Below, in pieces: positions 57,564 through 64,000 of a DNA stretch of 64,000 bases (its first letter is position 1; every line of letters begins with the position of its first letter). Source of the DNA: Azospirillum sp. TSH64 (lineage in GTDB: Bacteria; Pseudomonadota; Alphaproteobacteria; Azospirillales; Azospirillaceae); NCBI RefSeq assembly GCF_003116035.1, contig NZ_LGQW01000015.1, forward strand, positions 1,495,876-1,559,875, in the 5' to 3' direction. The position numbers and the translations under genes were made by a program. The notes beneath the pieces were generated by a model. The model made no database searches. It was not told where the DNA came from and worked only from the letters and a program-made list of their open reading frames with translations.

Positions 57564-58328
57564 TCACCAGGTCGCGTCGGGATAGGCGCGCGGCAGGAAC
57601 TGCATCTCGGCCAGCAGATAGCCCAGATGCTCGCTGTGCTCGCCGCGGCGGCCGCCCTTCTGCATCCAGCCGTCGGCCGGGCGGTCGAGCGTGGCGTCCT
57701 CCAGAACCGCTTCGACGCGGGCGGTCCAGGCGGCCTTCAGCTCGGCCGGGTCGGGAACGATGCCGGCGGCGACCAGCGCCTGTTCGGCCTCGTCGCGCTC
57801 AAACATTTCGCCGGTGTAGGGCCAAAGCCGGCCCAGTGCGTCGGCGACCTTGGCATGGCTGATGTCGGTGCCGTCGCCCAGCCGCACCAGCCAATCGCCG
57901 CTGTGGCGGACATGGTAGCGCACCTCCTTCACCGCCTTGGCGGCGATGCCGGCCAGCGTCTCGTCCGTCGAGGCGCAGAGCCGCCCGTACAGCTCCACCG
58001 CCCAGGCATCGTGCAGGAACTGGCGGACGATGGTGTGGCCGAAGTCGCGGTTGGGCTGCTCGGCCAGCAGGTGATTGCGGTAGTCGAAGACGTCGCGCCG
58101 GTAGGCGAGGCGGTCCTCGTCGCGGCCCTTGCCCTCCAGCTCGCCGGCATAGGTCAGCAGCATGCGGGCATGGCCGACGAGGTCGAGCGCGACGTTGGTC
58201 AGCGCGATGTCCTCTTCCAGCTCCGGCGCATGGCCGCACCATTCCGACAGCCGGTGCCCAAGCACCAGCGAGGTGTCGCCCAGCCGCAGCGTGTAGCCGA
58301 ACAGGGCCTCCTTGAGATCCGTGCTCAT
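57564..58328 (-). CDS. paaC: Phenylacetyl-CoA epoxidase structural subunit PaaC
   Basis: A 254-residue, ferritin-like helical protein that forms the scaffold partner of PaaA. NVALDLVGHARMLLTYAGE and VRYHVRHSGDWLVRLGDG are family landmarks. It lacks a working di-iron site in this family. The gene sits between paaB (15 bases) and paaD (7 bases). Confidence 0.95.
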   Translation of the reverse strand: MSTDLKEALFGYTLRLGDTSLVLGHRLSEWCGHAPELEEDIALTNVALDLVGHARMLLTYAGELEGKGRDEDRLAYRRDVFDYRNHLLAEQPNRDFGHTIVRQFLHDAWAVELYGRLCASTDETLAGIAAKAVKEVRYHVRHSGDWLVRLGDGTDISHAKVADALGRLWPYTGEMFERDEAEQALVAAGIVPDPAELKAAWTARVEAVLEDATLDRPADGWMQKGGRRGEHSEHLGYLLAEMQFLPRAYPDATW

Positions 58329-58343
58329 CAGATGGTCTTCCGG

Positions 58344-58631
58344 CTAGATGTTTTTGACGTCTGCGGGGATGTCGTAAAAGGTCGGGTGGCGGTAGACCTT
58401 GTCGTCGGCCGGGTCGAACAGGCTGGCCTTGTCGGTCGGGTCGGACGCCGCGATGCTGGATGCCGGAACCGCCCAGATGCTGACGCCCTCGCCGCGGCGG
58501 GTGTAGACGTCGCGGGCATTGTCCAGCGCCATGCGGGCGTCGGCGGCGTGCAGGCTGCCGACATGCTTGTGCGACAACCCGTTCTTCGGCCGGATGAAGA
58601 TCTCGAACAGCGGCCAGTCCTTACGGTCCAT
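58344..58631 (-). CDS. paaB: Phenylacetyl-CoA epoxidase subunit PaaB
   Basis: A 95-residue subunit, the exact usual length. FEIFIRPKNGLSHKHVGSLH at the N-terminus and DPTDKASLFDPADDKVYRHP near the end are diagnostic. It bridges PaaAC heterodimers. The ATG at 58631 starts the protein; a longer open frame upstream belongs to another frame of paaA. Confidence 0.95.
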   Translation of the reverse strand: MDRKDWPLFEIFIRPKNGLSHKHVGSLHAADARMALDNARDVYTRRGEGVSIWAVPASSIAASDPTDKASLFDPADDKVYRHPTFYDIPADVKNI

Positions 58632-58657
58632 CGTCTCTTCCCCTCGGGATTCTTCGG

Positions 58658-59677
58658 TCAGCCGGCCTTCTTCAGGGCGCGCTGCTTGCGTTTGGCGGCA
58701 TGGGCGGTGGCGGCCTCGCGCACCCAGGCGCCGTCGTCCCACGCCTTTTGGCGGGCCTCGATGCGTTCGCGGTTGCAGGGGCCGTTGCCCTTCAGGATCT
58801 CGTTGAACTCGGTCCAGTCGATGGCGCCGAACTCGTAATGACCGGTCTCGGCGTTGAAGCGCAGCTCCGGGTCCGGGATGGTCAATCCCAGGAACTCGGC
58901 CTGCGGTACCGTGGCGTCGACGAAGCGCTGGCGCAGCTCGTCGTTGGAGAAGCGCTTGATCTTCCAGGCCATGTTCTGGGCGGAGTGGGCCGACTGGTTG
59001 TCGGACGGGCCGAACATCATCAACGACGGCCACCACCAACGGTTTAGCGCGTCCTGCGCCATCCGCTTCTGCTCGGCCGTGCCCTGGGCCAGCGCCAGCA
59101 TCAGCTCGTAGCCCTGGCGCTGGTGGAAGCTCTCCTCGCGGCAGATGCGGACCATGGCGCGGGCATAGGGCCCGTAGGAGCAGCGGCAGAGCGGCACCTG
59201 GTTCATGATCGCAGCACCGTCGACCAGCCAGCCGATGGCGCCGATGTCGGCCCAGGTCGGGGTCGGGTAGTTGAAGATGCTGGAATATTTGGCCTTGCCC
59301 GACAGCAGCTGGCCGATCAGCTCGTCGCGCGACACGCCCAGCGTCTCGGCGGCGCTGTAGAGGTAGAGGCCGTGCCCGCCCTCGTCCTGCACCTTGGCCA
59401 GCAGGGCCACCTTCCGGCGCAGCGTCGGCGCGCGGGTGATCCAGTTCCCTTCCGGCAGCATGCCGACGATTTCCGAATGGGCATGCTGCGAGATCTGGCG
59501 GACCAGCGTGCGGCGGTAGCCTTCCGGCATCCAGTCGCGCGGCTCGATCTTCTCCTCCGCATCGACGCGCTCCTGGAAGCGGCCCTGGAGAGCCGTTTCC
59601 TGCTCCGTCACCAGCCGGGGGGACGGTTGAGCGCCCTGCTCGGTCTTGGCATCCAAACCCTGCGTGTACATCGGCAT
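58658..59677 (-). CDS. paaA: Phenylacetyl-CoA epoxidase catalytic subunit PaaA
   Basis: A 339-residue di-iron oxygenase that forms the 1,2-epoxide on the aromatic ring of phenylacetyl-CoA. Metal Glu/His motifs are visible in [14 protein letters not shown] and [14 protein letters not shown]. First gene of the operon. The ATG at 59677 is used; the next Met, two codons on, is equally possible. An FNR-like box and AT-rich promoter region lie just upstream. Confidence 0.95.
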   Translation of the reverse strand: MPMYTQGLDAKTEQGAQPSPRLVTEQETALQGRFQERVDAEEKIEPRDWMPEGYRRTLVRQISQHAHSEIVGMLPEGNWITRAPTLRRKVALLAKVQDEGGHGLYLYSAAETLGVSRDELIGQLLSGKAKYSSIFNYPTPTWADIGAIGWLVDGAAIMNQVPLCRCSYGPYARAMVRICREESFHQRQGYELMLALAQGTAEQKRMAQDALNRWWWPSLMMFGPSDNQSAHSAQNMAWKIKRFSNDELRQRFVDATVPQAEFLGLTIPDPELRFNAETGHYEFGAIDWTEFNEILKGNGPCNRERIEARQKAWDDGAWVREAATAHAAKRKQRALKKAG

Positions 59678-60139
59678 CCCCGAGATGGATTGCGCGTCCA
59701 GCGAACAATTTCTGAAGGAAAAATATGATACAGATCAAAGACTGTAAAGAGGAATTGTGTGTCGCTTTAGGGGTGGGGCGGCGTGGGCGCATAAAAGCGT
59801 TTCATAACAATGCATTGATTTGAAAATCCCGAGCGCATGCCGGGGTGGTGCGCAGGGAGAATGGGCACAGGAATACCGCCACCGATACACCGATGCTGCG
59901 GTTTTGCGGATTTTGTGCGGCGCAGAAAAGGCTGGGCGGGCAGGGGGGATCGCTGCCGGACCGATGGTTGACCCCGGCGCTGCGGATTGGGCCGGCGGCA
60001 CGCATCGGTCGGGCGCAGGCGTCCCGTCAGGAGCCGCTCCGCCGGGCGGGGGAGGGCTGGTGACGGGGAACTGCGACGCTAGCGGATGGGGGGAGGGAGG
60101 CGCGGCTTCGGGGGGATTTGAACGGCCGAAGCCAGCGCC
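59678..60139. other. Intergenic region upstream of the paa operon
   Basis: There is no convincing gene in these 460 bases; open frames here have atypical composition and no ribosome sites. The part near 59700-59830 is unusually AT-rich for this genome and is the likely paa promoter region. The rest is GC-rich and featureless to me. Confidence 0.5.
59725..59738. promoter_or_regulatory. FNR/FixK-type box upstream of paaA
   Basis: ATGAT-ACAG-ATCAA matches the TTGAT-N4-ATCAA consensus at nine of ten positions. Its centre is 54 bases before the paaA ATG. Whether it activates or represses depends on the unmapped start of transcription. Confidence 0.5.
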
Positions 60140-60922
60140 TTACGCGCCGGCGCCGGAAAAGGTGCGCTCCAGGCGACGGGGGGCGCGGATCATATGGAGG
60201 TACAACTCGTCGAACTGACCGACGGAGGCAAGCTGGCGCACGTCGTTGACGGTGATGCGCTGGCCATTCACTTCGATCAGGCCACTGTCGCGCAGCCGGC
60301 GCAGGGTCCGGTTGATGTGGACGATGCTCAGACCCAGCGCGTCGGCCAGGATCTCCTGCGTCACCGGCAGGACGAAATGGCCGTCGGTCACCATGTTGAC
60401 GATGCTGAGGCGGCGCAGAAGTTCGACCAGCAGGTGGGCGGTGCGCTCCAGCGCGGTCCGCCGCCCCAGGCTGAGCAGCCGCTCCGCCAGGATCGCTTCC
60501 TCGCGTGCGCCCGACCAGGCGAGCGCCGCGGCGAGGCGCGGAAAGGAGCGGAACATCTCGCCGAGCCGTTCCGGCGGGAAGCTCGCCACCTCGACCGGGG
60601 TCAGCGTGGTGACGCTGTGGTCGGCCGATTCGAACAACGTGCAATACATGCCGATGATGTCGCCCGGCAGGACGAAGTTCACGACCTGACGCCGGCCATC
60701 GGGCAAAGCCTTGTGACGGATCGCCCAGCCGTCCCGCATGATCCGCACGTCCCGATATCTTTCACCCTGTTGGAGTAGATCGGTTCGTGGAGACACTCGG
60801 GCAATTGTCCTTTCCAAATCGGTAAGGTACAACTTTTCCTCGTCCGACAGGATGAGGTAGCTGCTCAATTTAAGCCACAATGGAGTGGGCTCTAGGGCGC
60901 GGCTCGCCGGTGCGCGAGTCAT
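60140..60922 (-). CDS. Crp/Fnr-family transcriptional regulator
   Basis: A 260-residue regulator with a CNB-type sensor fold (about 35-150, VVNFVLPGDIIGMYCTLFE), a long dimer helix and a C-terminal helix-turn-helix (VTQEILADALGLSIVHINRTLRRLRDSGLI). It has no N-terminal Cys cluster, so it is not an iron-sulfur FNR. The recognition helix lacks the E-x-x-S-R of FNR/FixK, so it may not read the nearby TTGAT-type box. It is upstream of paa on the same strand with a 460-base gap. The signal is unknown. Confidence 0.9.
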   Translation of the reverse strand: MTRAPASRALEPTPLWLKLSSYLILSDEEKLYLTDLERTIARVSPRTDLLQQGERYRDVRIMRDGWAIRHKALPDGRRQVVNFVLPGDIIGMYCTLFESADHSVTTLTPVEVASFPPERLGEMFRSFPRLAAALAWSGAREEAILAERLLSLGRRTALERTAHLLVELLRRLSIVNMVTDGHFVLPVTQEILADALGLSIVHINRTLRRLRDSGLIEVNGQRITVNDVRQLASVGQFDELYLHMIRAPRRLERTFSGAGA

Positions 60923-61166
60923 GGTCGTCTTTGCCTTCTTTGTCCTAATATTGGCGCTTTGATAAACGGACGCGCAGTTGACCCGGTTCCGCGTGAGCTC
61001 GAACGTTTAGGGTTTTCGGCAAAGGCGGCCACAACATAGGTTAATCAGCCAAATATTTTTCTCGAACGGTCTGTGACGCGCGGCCGACCGTGGTGTTGTT
61101 CCCTATGCAATTGGACGTACCGGCAGCATGGCCGGACGGTAAGCACCATCCAATAACACGGGGGGC

Positions 61167-61415
61167 ATGATGACGGCGGAGGATGGGGCGGCGGGGATGG
61201 CCGCTCTCTCGATTTGTGAATCGTTGGTGATCGCCATGGTGGAAAAAGGCCTCCTTACGGTGGAGGAGGCCCGGGGCGTGCTTGAGGACGCGGCGGCGGC
61301 TCATCTGCGGCAGGAGACTGCCGGATTGGCGGACGGGTATCAGCAAAGCGCCGTAAGGGCGATAGAACGGCTGGTTCTGCAGGTGGACGCCGCCGGGCAA
61401 TCCGGCCGCAGATGA
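61167..61415 (+). CDS. Small hypothetical protein
   Basis: An 82-residue, mostly helical, soluble protein with no recognised domain. The stretch ALSICESLVIAMVEKGLLTV-EEARGVLEDAAAAH looks like a compact helical pair, and I have an impression of similar small proteins in other alphaproteobacteria. The first Met (61167) or the second (61170) could start it; GGGGGG lies just before. It stands alone between the Crp/Fnr gene and the convergent kinase, with a strong palindrome after it. Confidence 0.65.
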   Translation: MMTAEDGAAGMAALSICESLVIAMVEKGLLTVEEARGVLEDAAAAHLRQETAGLADGYQQSAVRAIERLVLQVDAAGQSGRR

Positions 61416-61434
61416 CCTGAGGGGCGCGTCGGCC

Positions 61435-61471
61435 CACTCGAACCGGTTCAACCGGTCAACCGGTTCGAGTG
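61435..61471. terminator. 14-bp perfect palindrome between the small protein and the kinase
   Basis: CACTCGAACCGGTT (61435-61448) pairs perfectly with AACCGGTTCGAGTG (61458-61471). The loop carries a third copy of AACCGGT. It sits between two convergent stops. There is no T run, so either a factor-assisted bidirectional terminator or a protein site. Confidence 0.6.
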
Positions 61472-61483
61472 AGCCCGGCGCGA

Positions 61484-63838
61484 TCAGCCCGGCAGGATGA
61501 CGGGATTGCGCCGGCTGCCGGTCTTCCGCCCACCCTCGGTTCCGGCCCGCTCCGGAACGGCGTCGCTCAGCAGTTGCGCGACCTCCTTGGCGGCAATGGG
61601 CTTGTGCAGGATGCGGTAGCCGCTGGCCTCCGCGTCGGCGATACGCTGCGGTGCGGTGTCGCCGGTCAGGACCACGCTGGTCGGAACCCTGAAGCCCCGG
61701 CCGCGCAGGGCGACCTCGACGGCCTGGATGGCCTGCAGACCGGTGGCGCCCGCCTCCAGCCGGTAATCGGCGATCACCAGATCGGGCGGACGGTCCTGGC
61801 CGCTCAGCAGGCGCAGCGCATGGCCGGCGCTGTCGGCCGCGGTCACCCTCCAGCCGAAATCCTCGATCAGCAGGGTCAGGCCTTCGCGGACCAGAGGATC
61901 GTCGTCGATGACCAGGGCGGTGCCGCGTCCCGGCTCCGGCGCCTGTTCGGCCGGTGCCGGTGCCGACGGCGCCTCGACGGCCGGCAGGGCAGGGATGGGG
62001 ATCTCCAGCGTGAAGCAGGACCCCTTGTTCGGCCGGGAGGCGACATGCACGCGGTATCCCAGCAGCCGTGCCAGCCGGTCGACGATGGCCAGCCCCAGCC
62101 CCAGCCCCTTGCCGCGGTCGCGGGTGGGGTTGGAGACCTGATAGAATTCGTGGAAGATCCGCTCCAGATGTTCGGGCGGGATGCCGATGCCGGTGTCGTA
62201 GACCTGGATGCGCAAGACCCCGCGGGCATGGCGGCAGCCCAGCAGGATGCGGCCATGGTCGGTGTAGCGCAGGGCGTTCTCCACCAGATTGCGGATGATC
62301 CGCTCCAGCAGTGCTGCGTCGGCGTTCAGCCTCATGCCGGTGGGAACGCTGCGGAAGGCGACACCCTTCTCCGCGGCGCGCAGGCGGTACTCGTCCTCCA
62401 GCCGCGCGAAGATGGTGCCGAGCGACACCGCCTGCACATTGGGCGACACCGTGCCGGCATCCAGCTTGGAGATGTCGAGGATGGCGTCGAGCAGGCGGCA
62501 CAGCGCGTCCATCGACGCCTCGATGCTGCCGACCAGGGAGGCGGCGGGGTGGTCGCCCAGCCGGATCGCCAGCGCCGAGGTCAGCAGGACCAGCGACTGC
62601 ACCGGCTGGCGCAGGTCGTGGCTGGCCGCGGCCAGGAAATGCGTCTTGGCGGCGTTGGCGCGCTCCGCCACCATCAGCGCCATCACCGCCTCCTGGCGCG
62701 AGCGTTCCGTCTCGTTGCGCGCGCTTTCCGCCTCGGCGCGGGCCTGCTCGGCGCGCTCGGCCAGCGTGCGCTGGATGGTGATCTCCTCCGCCGCGCGCAT
62801 CTCGCGGTCGCGCTGGATGCCGGCGATGTGGTCCAGCATGGCGTTGAAGCCGCGCGCCAGGGCGGACACCTCGTCGTTGCCGCGCACCTCGGCGCGCTGG
62901 CCGGTGAAGCCGTCGGTGGCGATGGCGCCGGCCAGCCGTTCCAGTTCGCGCAGGGAGCGGGTCATGTGGTTGCCGACGGCGCGGCTGCCGACATAGATCG
63001 CCAGCAGGGCGGCCAGCCCCACCATCCCGTAGGCGGGCAGCATCCAGGAGAGCAGCGCCGAGGGCGGTGTTTCCGGTGCCTCCAGCCGCAGCGTCAGCCC
63101 CAGCGACGCCAGCCGTTCCGGCACGCTCAGCGGCACCGTCACCGCCATCATGTCGGGCGGCGGCGGCTTCGGTGCGTCACCGGCGTAGAGAAGCTCGGCC
63201 TCCGGATGCAGCACCAGGAAGTCGAGCGGCACCTTGTAGAGCAGCGCCCCTTCCGGCGACATCGTGCGGGAATAGATCAGCATCTCCGCCGCCAGCAGGA
63301 ACTGCGTGTCGCCCTGCTGCACCACGCGTGCGGCCGGCTTGCCGGCGGCGATGGCGGCGCGCAGCCAGGCCATGTCGGCGGGTGCGACGGCCAGCGGGTC
63401 GGCATGGCGGCCGTTGTCGGCGATCGGCTCCCCTTCGAAATCGGTGAAGACCAGGGCTACCGGAACGCTGGCGATGTGGTTGAAGCTGCCCAGGAAGGGG
63501 ATCAGGTAGGTTTCCTTGCCGGCGGAATCGACCAGCGCGGTGGCGAGCATGCTGTTGTCCGCCAGCTCGCGCACCGTGGTCACCAGCGTGTTCAGCAGCC
63601 CTTCGGTCTGGCGGGCGGCGAGGCTGGCGTTGGCTTCCACATTGGCATGGTGCTGGCGGGCCAGATGGCGGCTGGACACCACATACAGGCTGGCGCCGAT
63701 CAGGATGGCGATCAGCACGCCCAGCATCAGCGACACCAGCGCGAAGCGGCGCGCCAGACGGCCCGAGGTCAGCATCCGCTGCGCGGTGCGCGGGATGGTG
63801 CCGTAGGCCGGCGGATCGAGGGGGGTGGGATCGGTCAT
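61484..63838 (-). CDS. Hybrid sensor histidine kinase with receiver domain
   Basis: A 784-residue membrane kinase. The first membrane helix is near residue 35 and a periplasmic sensor spans about 60-240. A second helix near 250 is followed by HAMP and a charged coiled coil. HisKA has SHDLRQP with the phospho-His near 407, and HATPase_c has DTGIGIPPEH and GKGLGLGLAIV. A C-terminal receiver (about 640-755) carries the phospho-Asp in LVIADYRLE and Lys in LHKPI. The DLRQP form of the H-box is typical of this hybrid group. The ATG at 63838 is chosen; a TTG at 63850 overlaps the upstream stop. Confidence 0.92.
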   Translation of the reverse strand: MTDPTPLDPPAYGTIPRTAQRMLTSGRLARRFALVSLMLGVLIAILIGASLYVVSSRHLARQHHANVEANASLAARQTEGLLNTLVTTVRELADNSMLATALVDSAGKETYLIPFLGSFNHIASVPVALVFTDFEGEPIADNGRHADPLAVAPADMAWLRAAIAAGKPAARVVQQGDTQFLLAAEMLIYSRTMSPEGALLYKVPLDFLVLHPEAELLYAGDAPKPPPPDMMAVTVPLSVPERLASLGLTLRLEAPETPPSALLSWMLPAYGMVGLAALLAIYVGSRAVGNHMTRSLRELERLAGAIATDGFTGQRAEVRGNDEVSALARGFNAMLDHIAGIQRDREMRAAEEITIQRTLAERAEQARAEAESARNETERSRQEAVMALMVAERANAAKTHFLAAASHDLRQPVQSLVLLTSALAIRLGDHPAASLVGSIEASMDALCRLLDAILDISKLDAGTVSPNVQAVSLGTIFARLEDEYRLRAAEKGVAFRSVPTGMRLNADAALLERIIRNLVENALRYTDHGRILLGCRHARGVLRIQVYDTGIGIPPEHLERIFHEFYQVSNPTRDRGKGLGLGLAIVDRLARLLGYRVHVASRPNKGSCFTLEIPIPALPAVEAPSAPAPAEQAPEPGRGTALVIDDDPLVREGLTLLIEDFGWRVTAADSAGHALRLLSGQDRPPDLVIADYRLEAGATGLQAIQAVEVALRGRGFRVPTSVVLTGDTAPQRIADAEASGYRILHKPIAAKEVAQLLSDAVPERAGTEGGRKTGSRRNPVILPG

Positions 63839-63846
63839 CCGTGTTC

Positions 63847-64000
63847 TCAATCCACCGGGACCAGCACGCCGTCGCTGCGGAACCGTGCCATCAGCAGGTC
63901 GTCGGACCCAAGCGCCTCGTGGCGGCCGGGGGCGAAGGGGCGGTCGAAGTCACGGATCACGCCGCGATAGGGGCCGACCTGTTCCAGCGCGTCGCGCACC
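63847..64000 (-). CDS. ABC transporter substrate-binding protein, LivK-like (3' end only)
   Basis: Only the last 50 or so codons are in the window. The end DFDRPFAPGRHEALGSDDLLMARF-RSDGVLVPVD resembles the C-terminus of Peripla_BP_6 (branched-chain amino acid, urea or amide) binding proteins. It ends directly before the hybrid kinase gene, so the two are probably co-transcribed and it could be a ligand-presenting partner of the sensor. Identity is tentative because of truncation. Confidence 0.65.
   Translation of the reverse strand, partial: VRDALEQVGPYRGVIRDFDRPFAPGRHEALGSDDLLMARFRSDGVLVPVD

Noticed and set aside
59735..60001. An 88-codon minus-strand open frame in the paa upstream region
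   Set aside because: No ribosome site or recognisable protein pattern, and it covers the AT-rich promoter region.
60112..60126. TTCAAATC on the minus strand, resembling a tRNA T-loop
   Set aside because: Flanking bases do not form a T stem or acceptor stem. It also lies next to the end of the Crp/Fnr gene in ordinary sequence.

Overview
This is a GC-rich, densely coded bacterial chromosomal segment with many 1-11 base start/stop overlaps. Gene content fits an alphaproteobacterium of the Rhodospirillales, most likely Azospirillum or a close relative: an argH-lptM-lysA unit, a TRAP transporter, FCD-type GntR regulators, a reductive pyrimidine pathway and a full-length paa operon. That placement is inferred from content and style, not from a marker gene. 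No rRNA, tRNA, CRISPR array, insertion sequence or prophage was seen.

Layout. 1-2313: 3' part of a hybrid histidine kinase running off the left edge. 2574-8616: a TerB-like protein, lysA/lptM/argH, a TlpA-type thioredoxin, a double cyclic-nucleotide-binding protein and a LysR regulator. 8738-10269: an SRPBCC-like protein and a quinone oxidoreductase. 10334-13444: glycerate kinase, tartronate semialdehyde reductase and hydroxypyruvate isomerase. 13735-16350: a FadH-type dienoyl-CoA reductase and Ogt. 16711-22944: preT-preA-ureidopropionase-rutR-like-hydA, a complete uracil/thymine reductive catabolic operon behind a near-perfect sigma-54 promoter and a RutR-like operator. 22993-25566: a large DUF4347/RTX calcium-binding protein. 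25956-43780: a uronate/pectin-sugar island (TRAP dctPQM, Gfo/Idh oxidoreductase, kdgK, EamA exporter, uxaA, uxaC, kdgF, kduD, kduI, mgsA and three paralogous GntR regulators), interrupted by terC and a bdcA/bdcR pair. 43916-47795: an NMT1/THI5-like ABC importer. 48152-48814: MarC. 48818-59677: paaABCDE-N-G-H-I-J-K for phenylacetate. 60140 to the end: a Crp/Fnr regulator, a small hypothetical protein, a second hybrid kinase and the end of an ABC binding-protein gene.

How it works together. The sugar-acid genes form one route. The TRAP importer brings in uronates; UxaC and UxaA handle the isomerase branch, and KdgF-KduI-KduD the unsaturated-uronate branch. Both meet at 2-keto-3-deoxygluconate, which KdgK phosphorylates. 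Six AT-rich copies of a CTAATATATTAG-like palindrome sit in front of dctP, two of the three gntR genes, uxaC (divergent from the third gntR), kduI and mgsA. They look like the shared operator of the three GntR paralogues and are the most interesting signal in the window. The pyrimidine operon appears to combine a sigma-54 core promoter, a RutR-like site and an upstream dyad that could be an activator site. Two REPIN-like inverted repeat pairs are inserted in operons, and one supplies the last residues and stop codon of the ureidopropionase gene.
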